A DNA stretch of 64,000 nt from Sorghum bicolor. Lineage: Eukaryota > Streptophyta > Magnoliopsida > Poales > Poaceae. Under the pieces are notes generated by a model. That model saw only the letters and a list, made by a program, of their open reading frames with translations. It was not told where the DNA came from and ran no database searches. The translations under genes and the position numbers were made by a program. Below, piece by piece: positions 21,927 to 34,250 of this stretch (its first letter is position 1; every line of letters starts with the position of its first letter). Where the stretch lies: contig NC_012878.2 in NCBI RefSeq assembly GCF_000003195.3, positions 14,276,406-14,340,405 on the forward strand, read 5' to 3'.

Positions 21927-22450
21927 GCTAGTCCCCGAGCACCATGTATTATGATGTAACACGCCGTCTTGAGCTTCTTCGATCAGTGAGGCTTGACGTC
22001 TTCAATAAGTAGGAAAGTCGCCCAAACAGTTGCAACGGTATTTTGACCAACTCAAAAGACAGTTGATCAACATTGACATCGAAGAAGCAGGTTGTTCGAA
22101 GAATGCATGGTGCTCTTAATCAAAAAAGATTTCTTTCCTGGTGAAGTGTGCCCACTTTATTTTTCTGGAAAGTATAGTCTTTCAAAAAGCAAGCATATTC
22201 ACCGCAAGGTGAAGTGTGCCCACTTAGTCCCCGAGCCTGGTAGTAGGTGACGTAGGCACGTGGTGCCAGGGTCAAAAGAAAAGTCCTCAAAGAAATTCTG
22301 AAACTGAGATGCATCGCCAGATGCATCGTACCGATGTAGTCCCCGAGCTTGCTGGAAGGCGAAGTATGAGCCTTGTAGCAAGGTCTAAAAAATTGAATTT
22401 ACCAGTCCCCGAGCATATCATGCTCGTATGCAATTGAATAGACTAATCGA

Positions 22451-22890
22451 CCAGTCCCCGAGCATAGAACGCTCGGTCGTCGGTACAGTCCCCGAATTCT
22501 CAAATTGGTGGGCTGGTCGACCAGTCCCCGAGCGTATAGTGCTCGGTGGTCGGTGCAGTCCCCAAGTTCTTAAATTGGTGAGCTGGTCGACCAGTCCCCG
22601 AGCGTATAGTGCTCGGTGGTCGGTGCAGTCCCCAAGCTCTTAAATTGGTGAGCTGGTCGACCAGTCCCCGAGCGTATAGTGCTCGGTGGTCGGCACAGTC
22701 CCCGAGCACGGCGTAGGGATCGGTGGACAAGTCCCCGAGCATGGTTGGGAACGTAAACGTGCTCGGTGGTCGGCACAGTCTTCGAGCATAGCATAGAGAG
22801 TAGTCGACAAGTCCCCGAGCGTGGTTGGGAACGTAAACGTGCTCGGTGGTCGGAGCAGTCCCCGGGCACAGCGTAGGGAATAGTCGACGA
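22451..22890. repeat. Tandem array: 70-bp units x3 plus partial, then 80-bp units x2
   Basis: CCAGTCCCCG recurs at 22451, 22521, 22591 and 22661 (70-bp period), and GTCCCCGAGC at 22731, 22811 and 22891 (80-bp period). Each unit carries CCGAGC followed after a few bases by GCTCGG, so each can form a small hairpin. Minus-strand ORFs through the array are repeat-driven. Confidence 0.85.
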
Positions 22891-23644
22891 GTCCCCGAGC
22901 GTAGCTTGTCGACTGGGCCAAACCCCTGAAAAATAAATATAAAGAATAGGTAGTACATGATGTATAAATAAACTTTAGATAAAAATCAGTACTGAGATAA
23001 GTTTTAGATTTTTTGTTATAAAATTAGCACAAGTAGTTAATTCATCCTAGAGCTTGTACCAGCTCTGGTCTAGCCAACAATCAGCATGAGGTGCGGAACC
23101 TAGGCATGCGTAGGATTGTCAGCCACGTCAGAGAGTACTGCCGACCACCCGGAACGCAGAGGGCGGATCTCGTGCACGTGTAGGGAGGAGTCGGAGACAG
23201 TACCGGCTCTGGAAAGCTCGTGTAGGAGAAAAAACTAGTGTGGCTAAATAAAAAGTTTTTTTTGAATGATAATAAAAAATATTATGCCAAAAATAAATAA
23301 GATATTAGAAGTGTACTTATCTTTGGATGAAAGTCTAGTCGGTGACGACAAAATTGTCCGGCCCTCGAGCTTTTGGACTTGTTGTCGTGACGGTGGTCGC
23401 GGTTGTCGTAGCGCCGTTCTTCGCGGCGATTATTATTGCGACTCGTGGTCAGAGCAAGTAGGCTAAACAATTTGGTCGATGGCCCGAGCAGGTCGGTGTT
23501 GTCGATCTGCCTCTCTTTGTAGCAGGGAAGCGGGTGACGCGTTGTCGGCGTGGTCGGAGACGTTGCTGGAGTAGTCGGAGTCGTAGCCAGCGTGGTTGAA
23601 GCCGCCGCCGACGTCGATGAAGAAGTGGTTGGCGCAGATCGGAT

Positions 23645-23740
23645 CTACACCTCCTCCGTGGTCATGGCGGTGAAGTTGTTGAAGCTGACGGTGGACGTGA
23701 AGTCGCCCGCCATGGCCGCGAAGTCGGGGATGATGGCCAT
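23645..23740 (-). pseudogene. Short gag-like start of the young element
   Basis: Directly after the primer site the minus strand reads MAIIPDFAAMAGDFTSTVSF... for 31 codons to a TAG at 23647-23645. The same frame then continues with a Ser/Thr/Pro-rich stretch (IRSAPTTSSSTSAAAS...). The stop is at a position where CAG is likely. It looks like a Gag N-terminus left over from an autonomous relative. Confidence 0.5.
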
Positions 23741-23788
23741 CTTGTTCGTCGGGAGAGCTGTACGCACACCCCCTACCTGGCGCGCCAC

Positions 23789-24198
23789 TGTCGACGAAAG
23801 CTAGTCGGCAGTCTACCTTGGGGTATACCCACGGTAGTAGTTTATCGGTAGACGGTGCGCAAACTACGAACTCGATGGTGACGCAAGACACGGACAAGCT
23901 TTTTATCCAGGTTCGGCCGCCGAGTTGGCGTAATACCTACGTCCTGCGTCTGGTTGTATTGATTTATGTTGAGAGAATATGATCTGTATGACTTGTCCTC
24001 TAGGGGACCCCTGCCCCTCCTTATATATCCTGAAGGGACAGAGTTACAAGCAAAGTATCCTATTTGGTACAAAATCTTGTAGCCTTGCGGTGCACGCCGA
24101 CCAGTCGTGCGCCGCACGTCTTCATCTTGTGGGCCGAGCCACCTCTGATGGTGCGGCTCATATAGGCCCATGAGGGTATAGGGGTTTATACCCCCACA
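23789..24198 (-). repeat. 5' LTR of the young non-autonomous element
   Basis: Second copy of the 410-bp LTR; on the minus strand it is followed by the primer-site sequence at 23788-23769. TATATA at 24026 (also 21754) is a candidate promoter element. Confidence 0.92.
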
Positions 24199-24245
24199 TA
24201 GACCTCTTTCACCTTCAAACTAGCATAAGCTTCACTAGGCATTGG

Positions 24246-24688
24246 ACTCACACATGCAGCGTCATGCATCTACAGCCGACATCCATGAGCTTGTGACGCT
24301 TCATACTGAAGCTCTGAGCAGATGCACCCACATGTGGTTGGATCACCCTGAGTGGAAAACACAGTTGTGTCATTTAGTCAAAAACACAAACTTGCAAAGG
24401 AAAGAAATTAAAGCTACCCTTCACATTGTATGGGCACTTCTAGAACCATTGATCCTTTGTGGCCTCTTGCTTGCTTTGGATTCGGATCAGAGGAACAAAG
24501 CAAAAGGGGCAATCCTATCTGCTGCCGTTGGCGCTAGACGTAGTCGAAGCTCCCCTCATGGTGTCCCCCCTCTGGTTCTCCTACCACCACCGCCTGTACC
24601 GGAGCCGATGAGCGCTTCAATCATTGTCGCCCTCTGCTTCTCTTGCTGCCGCCAACCACACCCTAGCCGCCACAGTGCTGGAGTAGAT
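24246..24688. other. Unassigned transposon-derived DNA
   Basis: A plus-strand ORF of about 164 codons (24242-24736) covers it, but the frame has no recognisable domain and its end overlaps a protease fragment on the other strand. The left part probably belongs to the MULE flank. Confidence 0.3.
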
Positions 24689-24780
24689 AATGGCTCCAGC
24701 AATGTTCAAGAATGGTCGTCCCAGGATAATGGGTGACCTCTCATTAGTACAAGTGTTCACTACCATGAAGTCTGTAGGTA
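24689..24780 (-). pseudogene. Retroviral-type aspartic protease fragment (Athila-like)
   Basis: Minus-strand frame FMVVNTCTNERSPIILGRPF then LNIAGAIIYS matches the flap and C-terminal half of the protease seen in the Athila-like element at about 56490-56590 (VVVETGNDERAPIILGRPFL). It ends at 24785, where the chromovirus LTR begins, so it is the pre-insertion target sequence. Confidence 0.6.
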
Positions 24781-27700
24781 CGTACTGTAACAGAACCGTC
24801 CAATTTATAAGAATTCAAGTGAATTAGCGACCACGGAGCAGTCAAGCCAATGGACTTGAACCCATATAAACCCGGTAGTCCGACGAAATCTCAAAAGACC
24901 TCGATTCAACCAACATACAACCAAGATCGTACATGATCAAGCATCGCCATCACAGATTACATAAATTCATCACAGAAGATAGTTTACAACACATCAGAGT
25001 TTTAAACAAAGTTATTACAAGCCAGTTCAGTAGCGGAAGCAAAGTAGTTTTGGAAACATCACACACTCAGTTTAATTTACATGCCAGTTCCATAGTCATC
25101 CCAACAAAAGCATAACTGAAGATAAAGGAGGTGATCACGCCCATGATCTATTCATCGTCCGCAGCCGGATGATGACAGTTAGCACAGTAGCCGTGATAGA
25201 CGACATCATCTACAACAAGGGTAAATAAAACCCTGAGTACAACAATGTACCCAGCTAGACTTACCCGTCATAAACCAAAAATAAAGTGACACCAAGAAGT
25301 ATGCAAGGCTGATCTTTCTGGACTGGTTTGACTCACATTTTTGCATAAAAAGCTTTAGTTGTAAGTAACCCATTTAAAACATTTCAGCAGCAGGTTCATT
25401 ACTTAACAACTATCCACTAGATTAGCACCTGTTCTAAGCATACACTTGAGTATTTAAGCATCACAATAATAACCATATCCAGATTATCACATAGCTATCA
25501 ACATTCTCATCATAACCATCAAGTTTATTTTGTGAGTTCTACGTTGCCACTGCTCGAGTCAAGTTCTCACTATCCGGGAGAGACGGCGATTCGAATCGAT
25601 TCCTATCCAGCTGGAGGGGTATTCCTAGCACTCACCAAAGCATACTTCATGACGGCAGCTCGGATCACCTTTAGCACAACTCCGGACCAAGTCGCGGGTC
25701 CGTCCAGCGCCGCACCCCCAGGGACCGCCAATCTGCTAGGGCAGGACTCTAACCTGATACCTGGGCTTACGCCATTGACTCCCCGCACATCCTTACTACC
25801 AACCGGGGTGCGCACTCATACAGAACGGGGTATCCGGCCTGAGTTGCACTCGTAGGCTTCACGGTCGGAACGACTTATCCGGCCAACTAAGTGTTAGGCA
25901 TGCGTTCAACATGACACGAGGACGTACAGCGAATCGGTGCTTAAACGAGACGGACGGGGACAGATTCACACCCAAGACCTCCATGCCTTGTTGCTGCACT
26001 ATCTTCATCCCGCCCGGTCTCAAATTCATTATTAGCACATGGTTATTTCCACGATAGCAAATATAGCCAACCATGATCAGCATCCACCTCTCTCGCAGGT
26101 GACAGGAAATCACCCGGCTTCTACCAAGCTAAGCATGGCTAAGCATCATTTCGATCCTAGACCTACTTAGGTAAGGTATAAGGTGGACAAGGTAGTCATT
26201 ATGTAGCAAGGGTGTCATATCAACGCCTAACATTTAATGCAACAATACATAACCATAGTCAATTGATAGCTGGACATGATAACAAAAATAGTAGGAGGCT
26301 TATAATGCTCCGGGGTTTGCCTTCAATGTAAGTGGACGGGCGGTGGTCGGGACACTCTGGCAGGTCCTCCTCCTCAGCTCCTTGAGGTGGCTCCACTTGT
26401 TGTTCCTCCGGCTCCGGCAGCTCGTACTCCAAGACCGTCACTCCCTTGGGTGCACCTATGTATGCATGACAAGTGATAAACATAGAGAATGCACATAGGA
26501 TGCAATATGTCATGATGCTGAGCAAAGGAACACATAACAAGGTATAAACATGAGCATAAACTCCTACTTAGTCACTGGTTTCATGGGCAGATTAACCAAT
26601 CTCAAAGTTGGCTGGCTGTCCTGGAAAATCCAGAGAGCAAGCACTTCGCAGCAGCTACTTGCAACATTCACAACTTTCAAACTACTCACCCAAATGTCAT
26701 GAAATTTGGACACGAAGTAGATAAGTAAGTTAGCTACATGTTTGTTATAGAAAAGGTTTCCAGAAAACATCATCTTCAAGCAGTTCTTAAACAATTGCTA
26801 TCAGCCACACCGAAATGCTCTAGGAAAGACATAATTGGCAAAAAATAATATTTTACACATATTAAGAATGTAACATAGGTTCAATCCAAATGCACCAGTA
26901 GATAGAACATATCTAAGAAACACCAGAAAACATCATGGCAAGGTCTAAACTTATTTCTATTATCACCTTTTTAATTTATTTAATTATTAAGGTGATTTAA
27001 TGATCATACATCACAATTGCTCCAAGAATTCTAAGAAAATTACTGCAAGCTATTTAGGCTACCACCAGTTCACTGTAAAAATTTCATGGCACTTGCACAT
27101 GCAGATTGTGAGATACAAAAATAACAAGCTAGCAAGGGCATGCAAGGCATAAATGTGAAACCCTATCAAAAAGTTCCAAACAATAGATTTCAGATTTTTC
27201 CTAGCTTTGTTTACACATGAGTACAATACTCAGCAAGTTTCACCATAAAAGGTGTTATAATTTATTTACTAAAAATACCACAAGAAACTCCTATTTAAAC
27301 AAGAAATATTTATAACTTGACAATCAGACCTCCAAAAATCATGATAAATTTATCAGAGCCTACTCATGCCATGAGTAACCATAACCTAAATTTGCATTGC
27401 CACTAGATCAACAGATCTCAAGATATAATTACTTCCTAATAAATCAAGATTAAATTATATCTATTTATTTCTACAAAACATGGCATGTTTCATATTTTTA
27501 ATAAAAACTAGATTTACACAGGAACCTAGCAAAATTGGAGTCACATCATATGGATCTGTAAAACTCAAGATATGGATTTTACAAAATCAACACAGGATCT
27601 GCAAAACAGTGAACCAGAGATGTGTGAGAGAGAGGCTGACAGGGGGACCCACTGGCCAGCGGGACCCACTTGACAGCGACACAGAGACAGGGGAGAAGCT

Positions 27701-28280
27701 CGTCGTCGGCGAAACTCGACGACGGCGAGGTCTCGGTCGGATCCAAGGGCACTAGCGTGACCCTCTCACCAAGGCAGACCTGCCGAAGTGCGGAAACCTA
27801 TCTCTACCGAGCTCTAGAGGGCTCGCCGGCGTGAATGGCGGCTCGGCGGCGCTGCGGGCGATACGCCGGCGTGCACAGCCGATGCCGTCCCGGTTGAGGT
27901 TCACGTCGAGCATCAGTGAGTCAAGGGAAAGCGCTAGGAACAAAAACAGAGAGAATTGGTGGAGTAGGGAGGCCTGGCCACGTCGCCAGTGAGCTCGGGC
28001 GGAATTCCGGCGAGCGGAGCTCGGCAATGCCGCCTTACCCTTGCTCGACAGTGGCCAAGGAGGTGACGCCAAGGTAGAGGAGGCTCTGGTGAGGCGTTTG
28101 GCTGGCTGGCTTGGCCGGAGACGGCGCGGGAAGCTCAGGCGAGGCTGCTGTTCCGCGGCGGAGCTCGCCGAGGCGAAATGGAGAAGGGAGAGAGCGCTGT
28201 GGAGGTGAAATGAGGACGGCCGAGGCTCGAGGTGGCGTCGTGGCGTCCAAGTGAAGGCGTCGGGGCTGACAGGCGGGGTC

Positions 28281-29510
28281 TGTTGATATTTAGGAACACA
28301 ATAAGGAATTGATCCGCAAGCGCACGGATATCGGTGAGCACTTCACCCGGGAGGTTATCCAGAGTATCGTATTTATTTTTTTACCACTAGGAGAAAGAGT
28401 GCATCTGACTAACCGGTCTATTACTACTAACCCTTTAGGCAACAAAGAATGTTTCTCGATGTGAGTGATAAATAGAGAAGACTGCAACCATAGTCTCCTT
28501 CTAACCTTGATAAGGATGATCTACTGTTCTATCGGGGAGGCTAACGGAATCTAGACACCACAAAGGATGTTCAACCCGCACCTATAAACCCTATCCTTCC
28601 TGCTAACGAGATATGGTCTGCACAGTAACTCAGAATTGTCACGTTCCTCACTACTACCATGGTCTAGCTAGTCAGAGAATATCTATGAGTACCCCAGCCT
28701 AAACACCATGTTTACGCCAGCAATGATTACTCTAAACTCTATGCGAAGAGATTAAAGTAAACTCATAAACCAAAAGAACAATAAGACAAGAACTTACTAG
28801 AATTTAGAAGTCGAAATACTGAAGAATCCTAGGAGCAAGCTTCGGGTTAGGAGAACTTGATCCCGCAGGTACAAGCTCGGAGTAGACACCGACAGGCCAG
28901 GCTTCCTCCAATCTACACCTCCACTCTATCTCTCTCAATCTAGTAGAAACTAGAAGATCTATTTCTACTTTACATTGGTTGCTAAGCCTAAAAAGAAATT
29001 TTATTTAGAGAAGAGGTTTTCTTTCGAGGGCACCCCTCAACTCTATGATAACTTCTTGTCTTCTCCAGGGGCCAGGGGGTCTCCTTATATAGTCCTCCTC
29101 CTCTATGCATTTTTGGGTCGGTAGGCGATGTGGTACTACGTTATCCTTGATCCTTTAGGTTGGTGGAACATCGTGTGCGAAGAGAGTCCCAAACGGAGTA
29201 CAGGAGGGGGCGGGCGCCCAGGTCCTCAGGGCGGGCGCCCTGGGCCTGGCCCCTTTCAGCCTATGCTTTCTTCCCGTGGCTTCTGGAGTCTTCTAGATGG
29301 TAGAAAATTGCACGGTGCGTTGATATCTCTATGTAATCCTGACATGTGGGCCTTTCTTCCTTATTTCCTGATAACCCCCTGCAGAAACAGATAAACAACA
29401 AAACTCATGGAATTCTGTCAGATCAAACCCTAATTCTAGGTGTTGTTTGCATACTGGTCCTTACTCTTGTTTATTTGATAATTAAAATTGATACTTAAGA
29501 ACCGTCAATA
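28281..29510 (-). repeat. 3' LTR of Athila-like element A
   Basis: 1,230 bp; begins TGTTGATATTTAGGAAC and ends CCGTCAATA, where the partner ends CTATCAACA. Contains ATCCGCAAGCGCACGGATA, a motif also seen in the other Athila-like LTRs of the window. Confidence 0.88.
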
Positions 29511-30669
29511 AATACCCCCATACTTAGGCTTTTACTCGTCCTCGAGAAAAGGATGGTTAAGAACAATATTTGGGGTAAAACATTTTAAAACATTTTTTTC
29601 ATAATTGCAGGGTGTTAAAATCCACTGTGTACCATAGTCAGGGAAGTATATGGTTAAGAGTAAAGATCCTTTCTTCTCAATCCTGTCACTTGGAGTTTTT
29701 GTATATTTTTGAAAGAAAGTTAGCATACCTTTTTATCCTCATAGGTTCTCTCAGATCACTCATTATCTTTTATATATCTCACTGAGGTTGTTTTAATTTG
29801 CAAAAATTCTCAAGCATACTTACTTTGTATTTATTGCCTGATCAAAACGGGATCCGAGGAGGGGAATGTCATACTCTTAGATCAAAGACTTTGGAAATTA
29901 AAATCTTTGTCAACTCTTGCTGGCATATTGCTTATTAGAGGGACCATGGGCTATCATTTTCTTTTTCTTCTCTTTCTTCTCTTTTTTTAAGTGGATACCG
30001 AGGTACCCCTAATTCTACTGCCGGACACTTGTCCATTTTTCTACGAGGTTATCGAGCACTTGCTCCTTTTTATTTCCTCGAAATGTCTTTATTTTTGCAT
30101 AGCCCATACCTCTAATGCAATAATACTTTGGAAGAGTGAATCTTTCTGAATAAATGTCTTGATCTTAGGAGCATGATAAATCTCTCAACAAGGGTCTAAC
30201 TCATTTTGAACAAACTCAATACAGAGTAGATAGCTTTTATAATCATAATTAATATTTTCAGTTTTATCAGGCATATAAAACACTGAGGATGGTAGCTAGA
30301 ATTTTAAAGATTTTGAAATGAATTCTCCAAGCAACAATGATATCAAGAATAAGAAACTCATACTCTACCATCTCACATTCCATACTGTCTTAAGTAACAT
30401 AGGGTTTTAAAATGATTTTATAATAGTTGCAAGTTTTCAGGAAATATCACAGAGTGAGATTAATCATGATTAGAAACATTTTAATCTTTATCATGTCGGA
30501 AACAATATTCTGCATAATCCAAAATATGTGTATGTGTAAAGTAAAGTGTGCAGAGTGTGTACCTGAATCGTGGAGTGGTGTAGTCGGAGTGTGTTTGGCA
30601 TGTTGAGGGATCTCCCCCATACTTGTTTTCTGCTTTCTTGCACAAAAATAAAGTAGAGACACACAAGAC

Positions 30670-30704
<35 letters not shown>

Positions 30705-30848
30705 CTTTATTAACCTTGAGGCATTTATTACAAATGACTAGTAGTAAACTGATAGCAATAGTAACAAACTGATGATAATAGTAAACCTAAACCGAATTTA
30801 AAGATAGATAACTAAGATGCATTTACCTCAAGGTCTAATCTAGATAAC
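29511..30848 (-). other. 3' non-coding region of Athila-like element A
   Basis: No gene. Includes the PPT beside the LTR, a segment at about 29995-30085 whose complement recurs in element B near 58795-58885, and a (TAA)n microsatellite at 30671-30701. Confidence 0.7.
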
Positions 30849-31477
30849 TTAGCGGCGCTCTAACTCCTTAATCTTCTTATTGGCACTGGCAAGATCCTGC
30901 CTAAGGCCTAGTATAATAGTGTTGTGGTTAGAGAGCTGCCTAGTGAGGGAATTAATTGAGGACTGGAGGTCTATGATAACTCTGTCTAGTCTGCGAACGT
31001 CCTCATCATATCCATTATAGTTTTGCGACGCTTAGGAGGTGTCTCAAAAGCATTGAGAGAGTGCTTCGGGGCTGCCTTTGGAGGGATGAAACGGACTTTG
31101 GCTGCTCTAATCCCTTCAAAGTAAGGCCTTTCCTCCTCCGTAGTGTAGCGAATACTGCTGATCTCACCGCTCCGGTTGGTCTTGACTCCAACGACCCTCT
31201 CATTGGGTCTAGGTGGAAGGATCCTTGTGCCGGTTGGCATCTTGATGGTGGTCTTTGTCTTGGATGATGATCCCTTGAGGAGTAGGGGTTGTGGCGGTGC
31301 GGTGAGAACTGGTTGAGCATGGTAGGATTGGGCGGAGCTACGTTGGCGTAATGGCATGGCTTCTAGCTGTCGCTCTGTGTTGGCCGGGACGAGAGCACGG
31401 GCGTCGGGGTCTTCCGCGGGCTCCATGTTGAGGTTTAAGGGGACGACTTCCCAATCATCGTGGAACTTCTTGGCCAT
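30849..31477 (-). pseudogene. Extra ORF 3' of pol in Athila-like element A
   Basis: Starts MAKKFHDDWEVVPLNLN at 31477 and stays open for 163 codons. Near codon 150 (about 31030) a frameshift breaks it. The other frame then continues YNGYDEDVRRLDRVIIDLQS and a leucine/isoleucine-rich, probably coiled-coil tail ending KELERR and a stop at 30849. Together that is about 209 codons. The N-terminal half is Pro/Ser-rich and basic; KRRK near the break could be a nuclear signal. No membrane segment is visible, so it is not an obvious envelope-like protein even though Athila elements often have one in this position. Function unknown. Confidence 0.5.
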
Positions 31478-31857
31478 TGGAGCAGCAAGGAACTAATCAA
31501 GCTCTAATTGAAGAAGAAGAGAAGGCTTGGTGGATTGGTGTTTGAAAACTGATGTCAGGGGTCTGTTTATATAGGGGTCAAAAAGTGCCTCTAGGGGTTG
31601 TTCTGGTTGCTCCCGTCGATGTGCGTGCGAAACTTTCCATCTGAGGGATTATTTAGATTACCATAAGTGCATTTTCCATAATAGAGAAAATCAGGACCGA
31701 GGGGGAATAGGAGCTGGGCGCCCGCCCACCTGATCTGGGCACCCGCCCTCTCTCTGGCCCCTCTGTGGGCCCACTTCCTCGAGCGCGTTTCTAGATGCAA
31801 AATTATTTAGAAAAATATATATATGACCCAAAAACTTTGGACTAAAAAGGTCGGGCT

Positions 31858-34245
31858 CTAACTCTCCATGGGAAGGTAAAAATGGACTACGTCTATTTCT
31901 TCTAAATCTTTATTGGGCTCTAAAAATAATTTAAGACGTTGACCATTTACCTTGAATAACGTACCTTCGTCATTTTTAAGTGTGATAGCTCCGTGGGATG
32001 ATGAATTAATTACCTTGAATGGTCCTTCCCATTTGCTTCAGAGTTTCCCATGCCTGAAAAGCTTCACCCTGGAATTAAAAAGTAATACCTTATCTCCGGG
32101 TGTGAACTCCTTCTTCTTGATTCTCTTGTCATGCTACCTTTTGACTCTTTCTTTGTATATCTTCGAATTGTGATATGCTTTCTCTCGCCATTCTTCTAAT
32201 TTTGATAGTTGCATTCTTCTATGATCTCCAGCAACATCTAGGTCCATATTCCATCTCTTTATGGCCCAGTGTGCTTTGAACTCTAGTTCAACAGGTAGGT
32301 GGCAAGTCTTCCCGTACACCAATTGGTAAAGAGACATTCCAATTGGGGTCTTGTATGCTGTCTGGTATGCCCAGAGTGCATCGGGTAACTTGTCTTTCCA
32401 TGCCGTTCCCATTTCATTTACTGTCTTCTGAAGAATATTCTTGATTTGTTTGTTGGAAGTCTCTGCTTGGCCACTTGTCTGAGGATGATAGGGAGTAGCG
32501 ACGTTGTGACGGATTCCATGTTTTGATAGATATTGCTTGAAGCGTTTGTCGATGAAGTGTGCTCCTCCATCACTTATCACTACTCTGGGGACTCCAAATC
32601 TTGGAAATATAATTTCTTCAAACATCCTCTTTGAACTGATGTTGTCGGCATGCTTGCAAGGTAATGCCTCTACCCACTTGGAGACATAGTCAACTGCCAC
32701 CAAGATGTACTCACACTTCTTTGATGGAGGAAATGGACCCATATAGTCTATTCCCCAGACATCAAAGAGCTCAATCTGAAGGTTGTTGGTGAGTGGCATT
32801 GCATCCCTTGTATTTATGTTCCCGTGCCTTTGACATGGCCCACATCTTCTAATATATTGCTTCGTGTCTTCATACATTGTAGGCCAGTAGAATCCACACT
32901 GCCAGATCTTTGAATGTGTATGGAATGCTCCATAGTGACCTCCACATGGTGATGAATGACATCTGTCGATGATCTTCCATCCTTCCTCAGTGGTCACACA
33001 TCTCGTGAGTAAGCCATCAGAGCATACTCGGAAGAGGTATGGCTCATCCCATATATGTGAACGACTTTCTTGAATAAGCTTCTTCTTGTTTGCTCCTAGT
33101 GGTACATACCCTGAAACCATAAAATTAACAATATCTGCATACCAGGGGTCAGACCTGTTAATCCCGTAGAGCATGTCGTCCCGGAGTGAATCATTGATGG
33201 GGGTTTCCTGTGGACTCTTAAAATACATTCTAGACAAGTGATCAGCAACAGAATTTTCTACTCCCTTTTTATCTTTTATTTCTAAGTCAAATTCTTGGAG
33301 TAATAAGATCCATCTAATCAGGCGAGGTTTAGCATCTTTTTTAGTGAGCAAATATTTTAGTGCAGCATGATCAGTGTAAACAATTATTTTAGCTCCAACT
33401 AAATAAGATCTAAATTTATCAATGGCAAAGACAACAGCCAGAAGCTCTTTTTCAGTGGTTGCATAATTAAGTTGAGCTTCTGTCAAAGTTTTACTGGCAT
33501 AAGCAATTGCATGATGCTTCTTATTTTTAGTTTGTCCCAATACTGCCCCCATAGCATAATCACTGGCATCACACATAATTTCACAAGGCAACGACCAATC
33601 AAGGGGTTGAATGATAGGTGCAGAGATGAGTGCTTTCTTTAATAAATTAAAAGATGTTAGACATGCATCATCAAATTCGAAAGGAGCATCCTTGGCTAGC
33701 AAAAGAGTAAGTGGTCTAGCAATAAATGAAAAATCTTTTATGAATCTACGATAAAAACCAGCATGGCTAAGAAAGCTTCGAATTCCTTTTATATTCACGG
33801 GTGGAGGTAGTTGTTCAATTACTTCAATTTTTGCTTTGTCTACCTCAATACCTCTTTCAGATACTAAGTGTCCCAGCATTATTCCTCCCCTAGCCATAAA
33901 ATGACATTTTTCCCAATTAAGGACTAAGTGCTTTTCTTCACATCTTTGCAAAACCTTGTCTAAGTTTTCAAGACAACTATCAAAAGTTTTTCCATAAACA
34001 GAGAAATCATCCATGAAAACTTCCATAATCTCTTCAATCATATCAGAAAATATAGACATCATGCATCTTTGAAAAGAAGCTGGTGCATTACATAACCCAA
34101 AAGACATTCTACGGTAAGCATAAGTTCCATATGGGCATGTAAAAGCGGTTTTGCTTTGATCATCGGGATGGATCGAGATCTGATGATACCCTGAATATCC
34201 ATCTAAGAAACAGAAGAACGAATGGTTTGCTAATCGCTCTAGCAT
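31858..34245 (-). pseudogene. Pol of Athila-like element A: RT, RNase H, integrase
   Basis: Open for 703 codons (34245-32134), then TAG at a conserved Trp position (VKR-stop-HDKR), a TGA about 33 codons further, and the natural-looking end at about 31858. RT catalytic motif [10 protein letters not shown] near residue 77; RNase H with [25 protein letters not shown] and [11 protein letters not shown]; integrase zinc-binding region ending CGPCQRHG; catalytic core with [15 protein letters not shown] and [12 protein letters not shown], so the DDE residues look intact. It was originally joined to the upstream gag-protease frame; a 1-nt loss near 34290 shifts the frame at the start of RT. A mostly complete but inactive polyprotein. 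Confidence 0.88.
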
Positions 34246-34250
34246 CTCAT

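Larger units (their letters stand above)
21517..24198 (-). mobile_element. Young non-autonomous LTR retrotransposon (2,682 bp)
   Basis: 410-bp LTRs at 21517-21926 and 23789-24198 begin TGTCGACGAAAGC and end ATACCCCCACA. I found no difference between them by eye. Perfect 5-bp TSD TAGAC (21512-21516 and 24199-24203). On the minus strand the primer-site region GTGGCGCGCCAGGTAGGGGG follows the 5' LTR directly. The 1.86 kb interior has a short gag-like start and an array of 70- and 80-bp repeats but no pol. Confidence 0.92.
21310..24242 (-). pseudogene. Remnant of a small ORF with a C-terminal hydrophobic segment, split by an LTR element
   Basis: On the minus strand, 24242-24204 joins 21516-21310 once the LTR element and one TSD are removed. 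The frame begins MPSEAYASLKVKEV, has two in-frame stops (one in the TSD region, one near 21400), and ends with a strongly hydrophobic stretch, LVPLIVGFLGVVVGVIVVVM, then WK and a stop. It lies downstream of and convergent with the MULE transposase. It may be a MULE-carried second gene or captured host sequence; I do not recognise it. Confidence 0.35.

Noticed and set aside
21570..21962. 130-codon minus-strand ORF repeated at 23842-24171
   Set aside because: The repeated part is the 410-bp LTR; no protein domain.
22451..22910. Regular repeats that could suggest a CRISPR-like array
   Set aside because: Units are contiguous 70/80-bp tandem repeats without unique spacers, inside an LTR element of a plant genome.
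22500..22958. Minus-strand ORF of 152 codons
   Set aside because: It reads through the tandem repeats, so its length comes from repeated units lacking stops; no known domain.
24242..24736. 164-codon plus-strand ORF
   Set aside because: It crosses the boundary between the MULE flank and an antisense protease fragment, so it is a composite of unrelated sequence.
30671..30701. TAA microsatellite
   Set aside because: Ordinary simple repeat in a retrotransposon 3' region; noted only within that feature.
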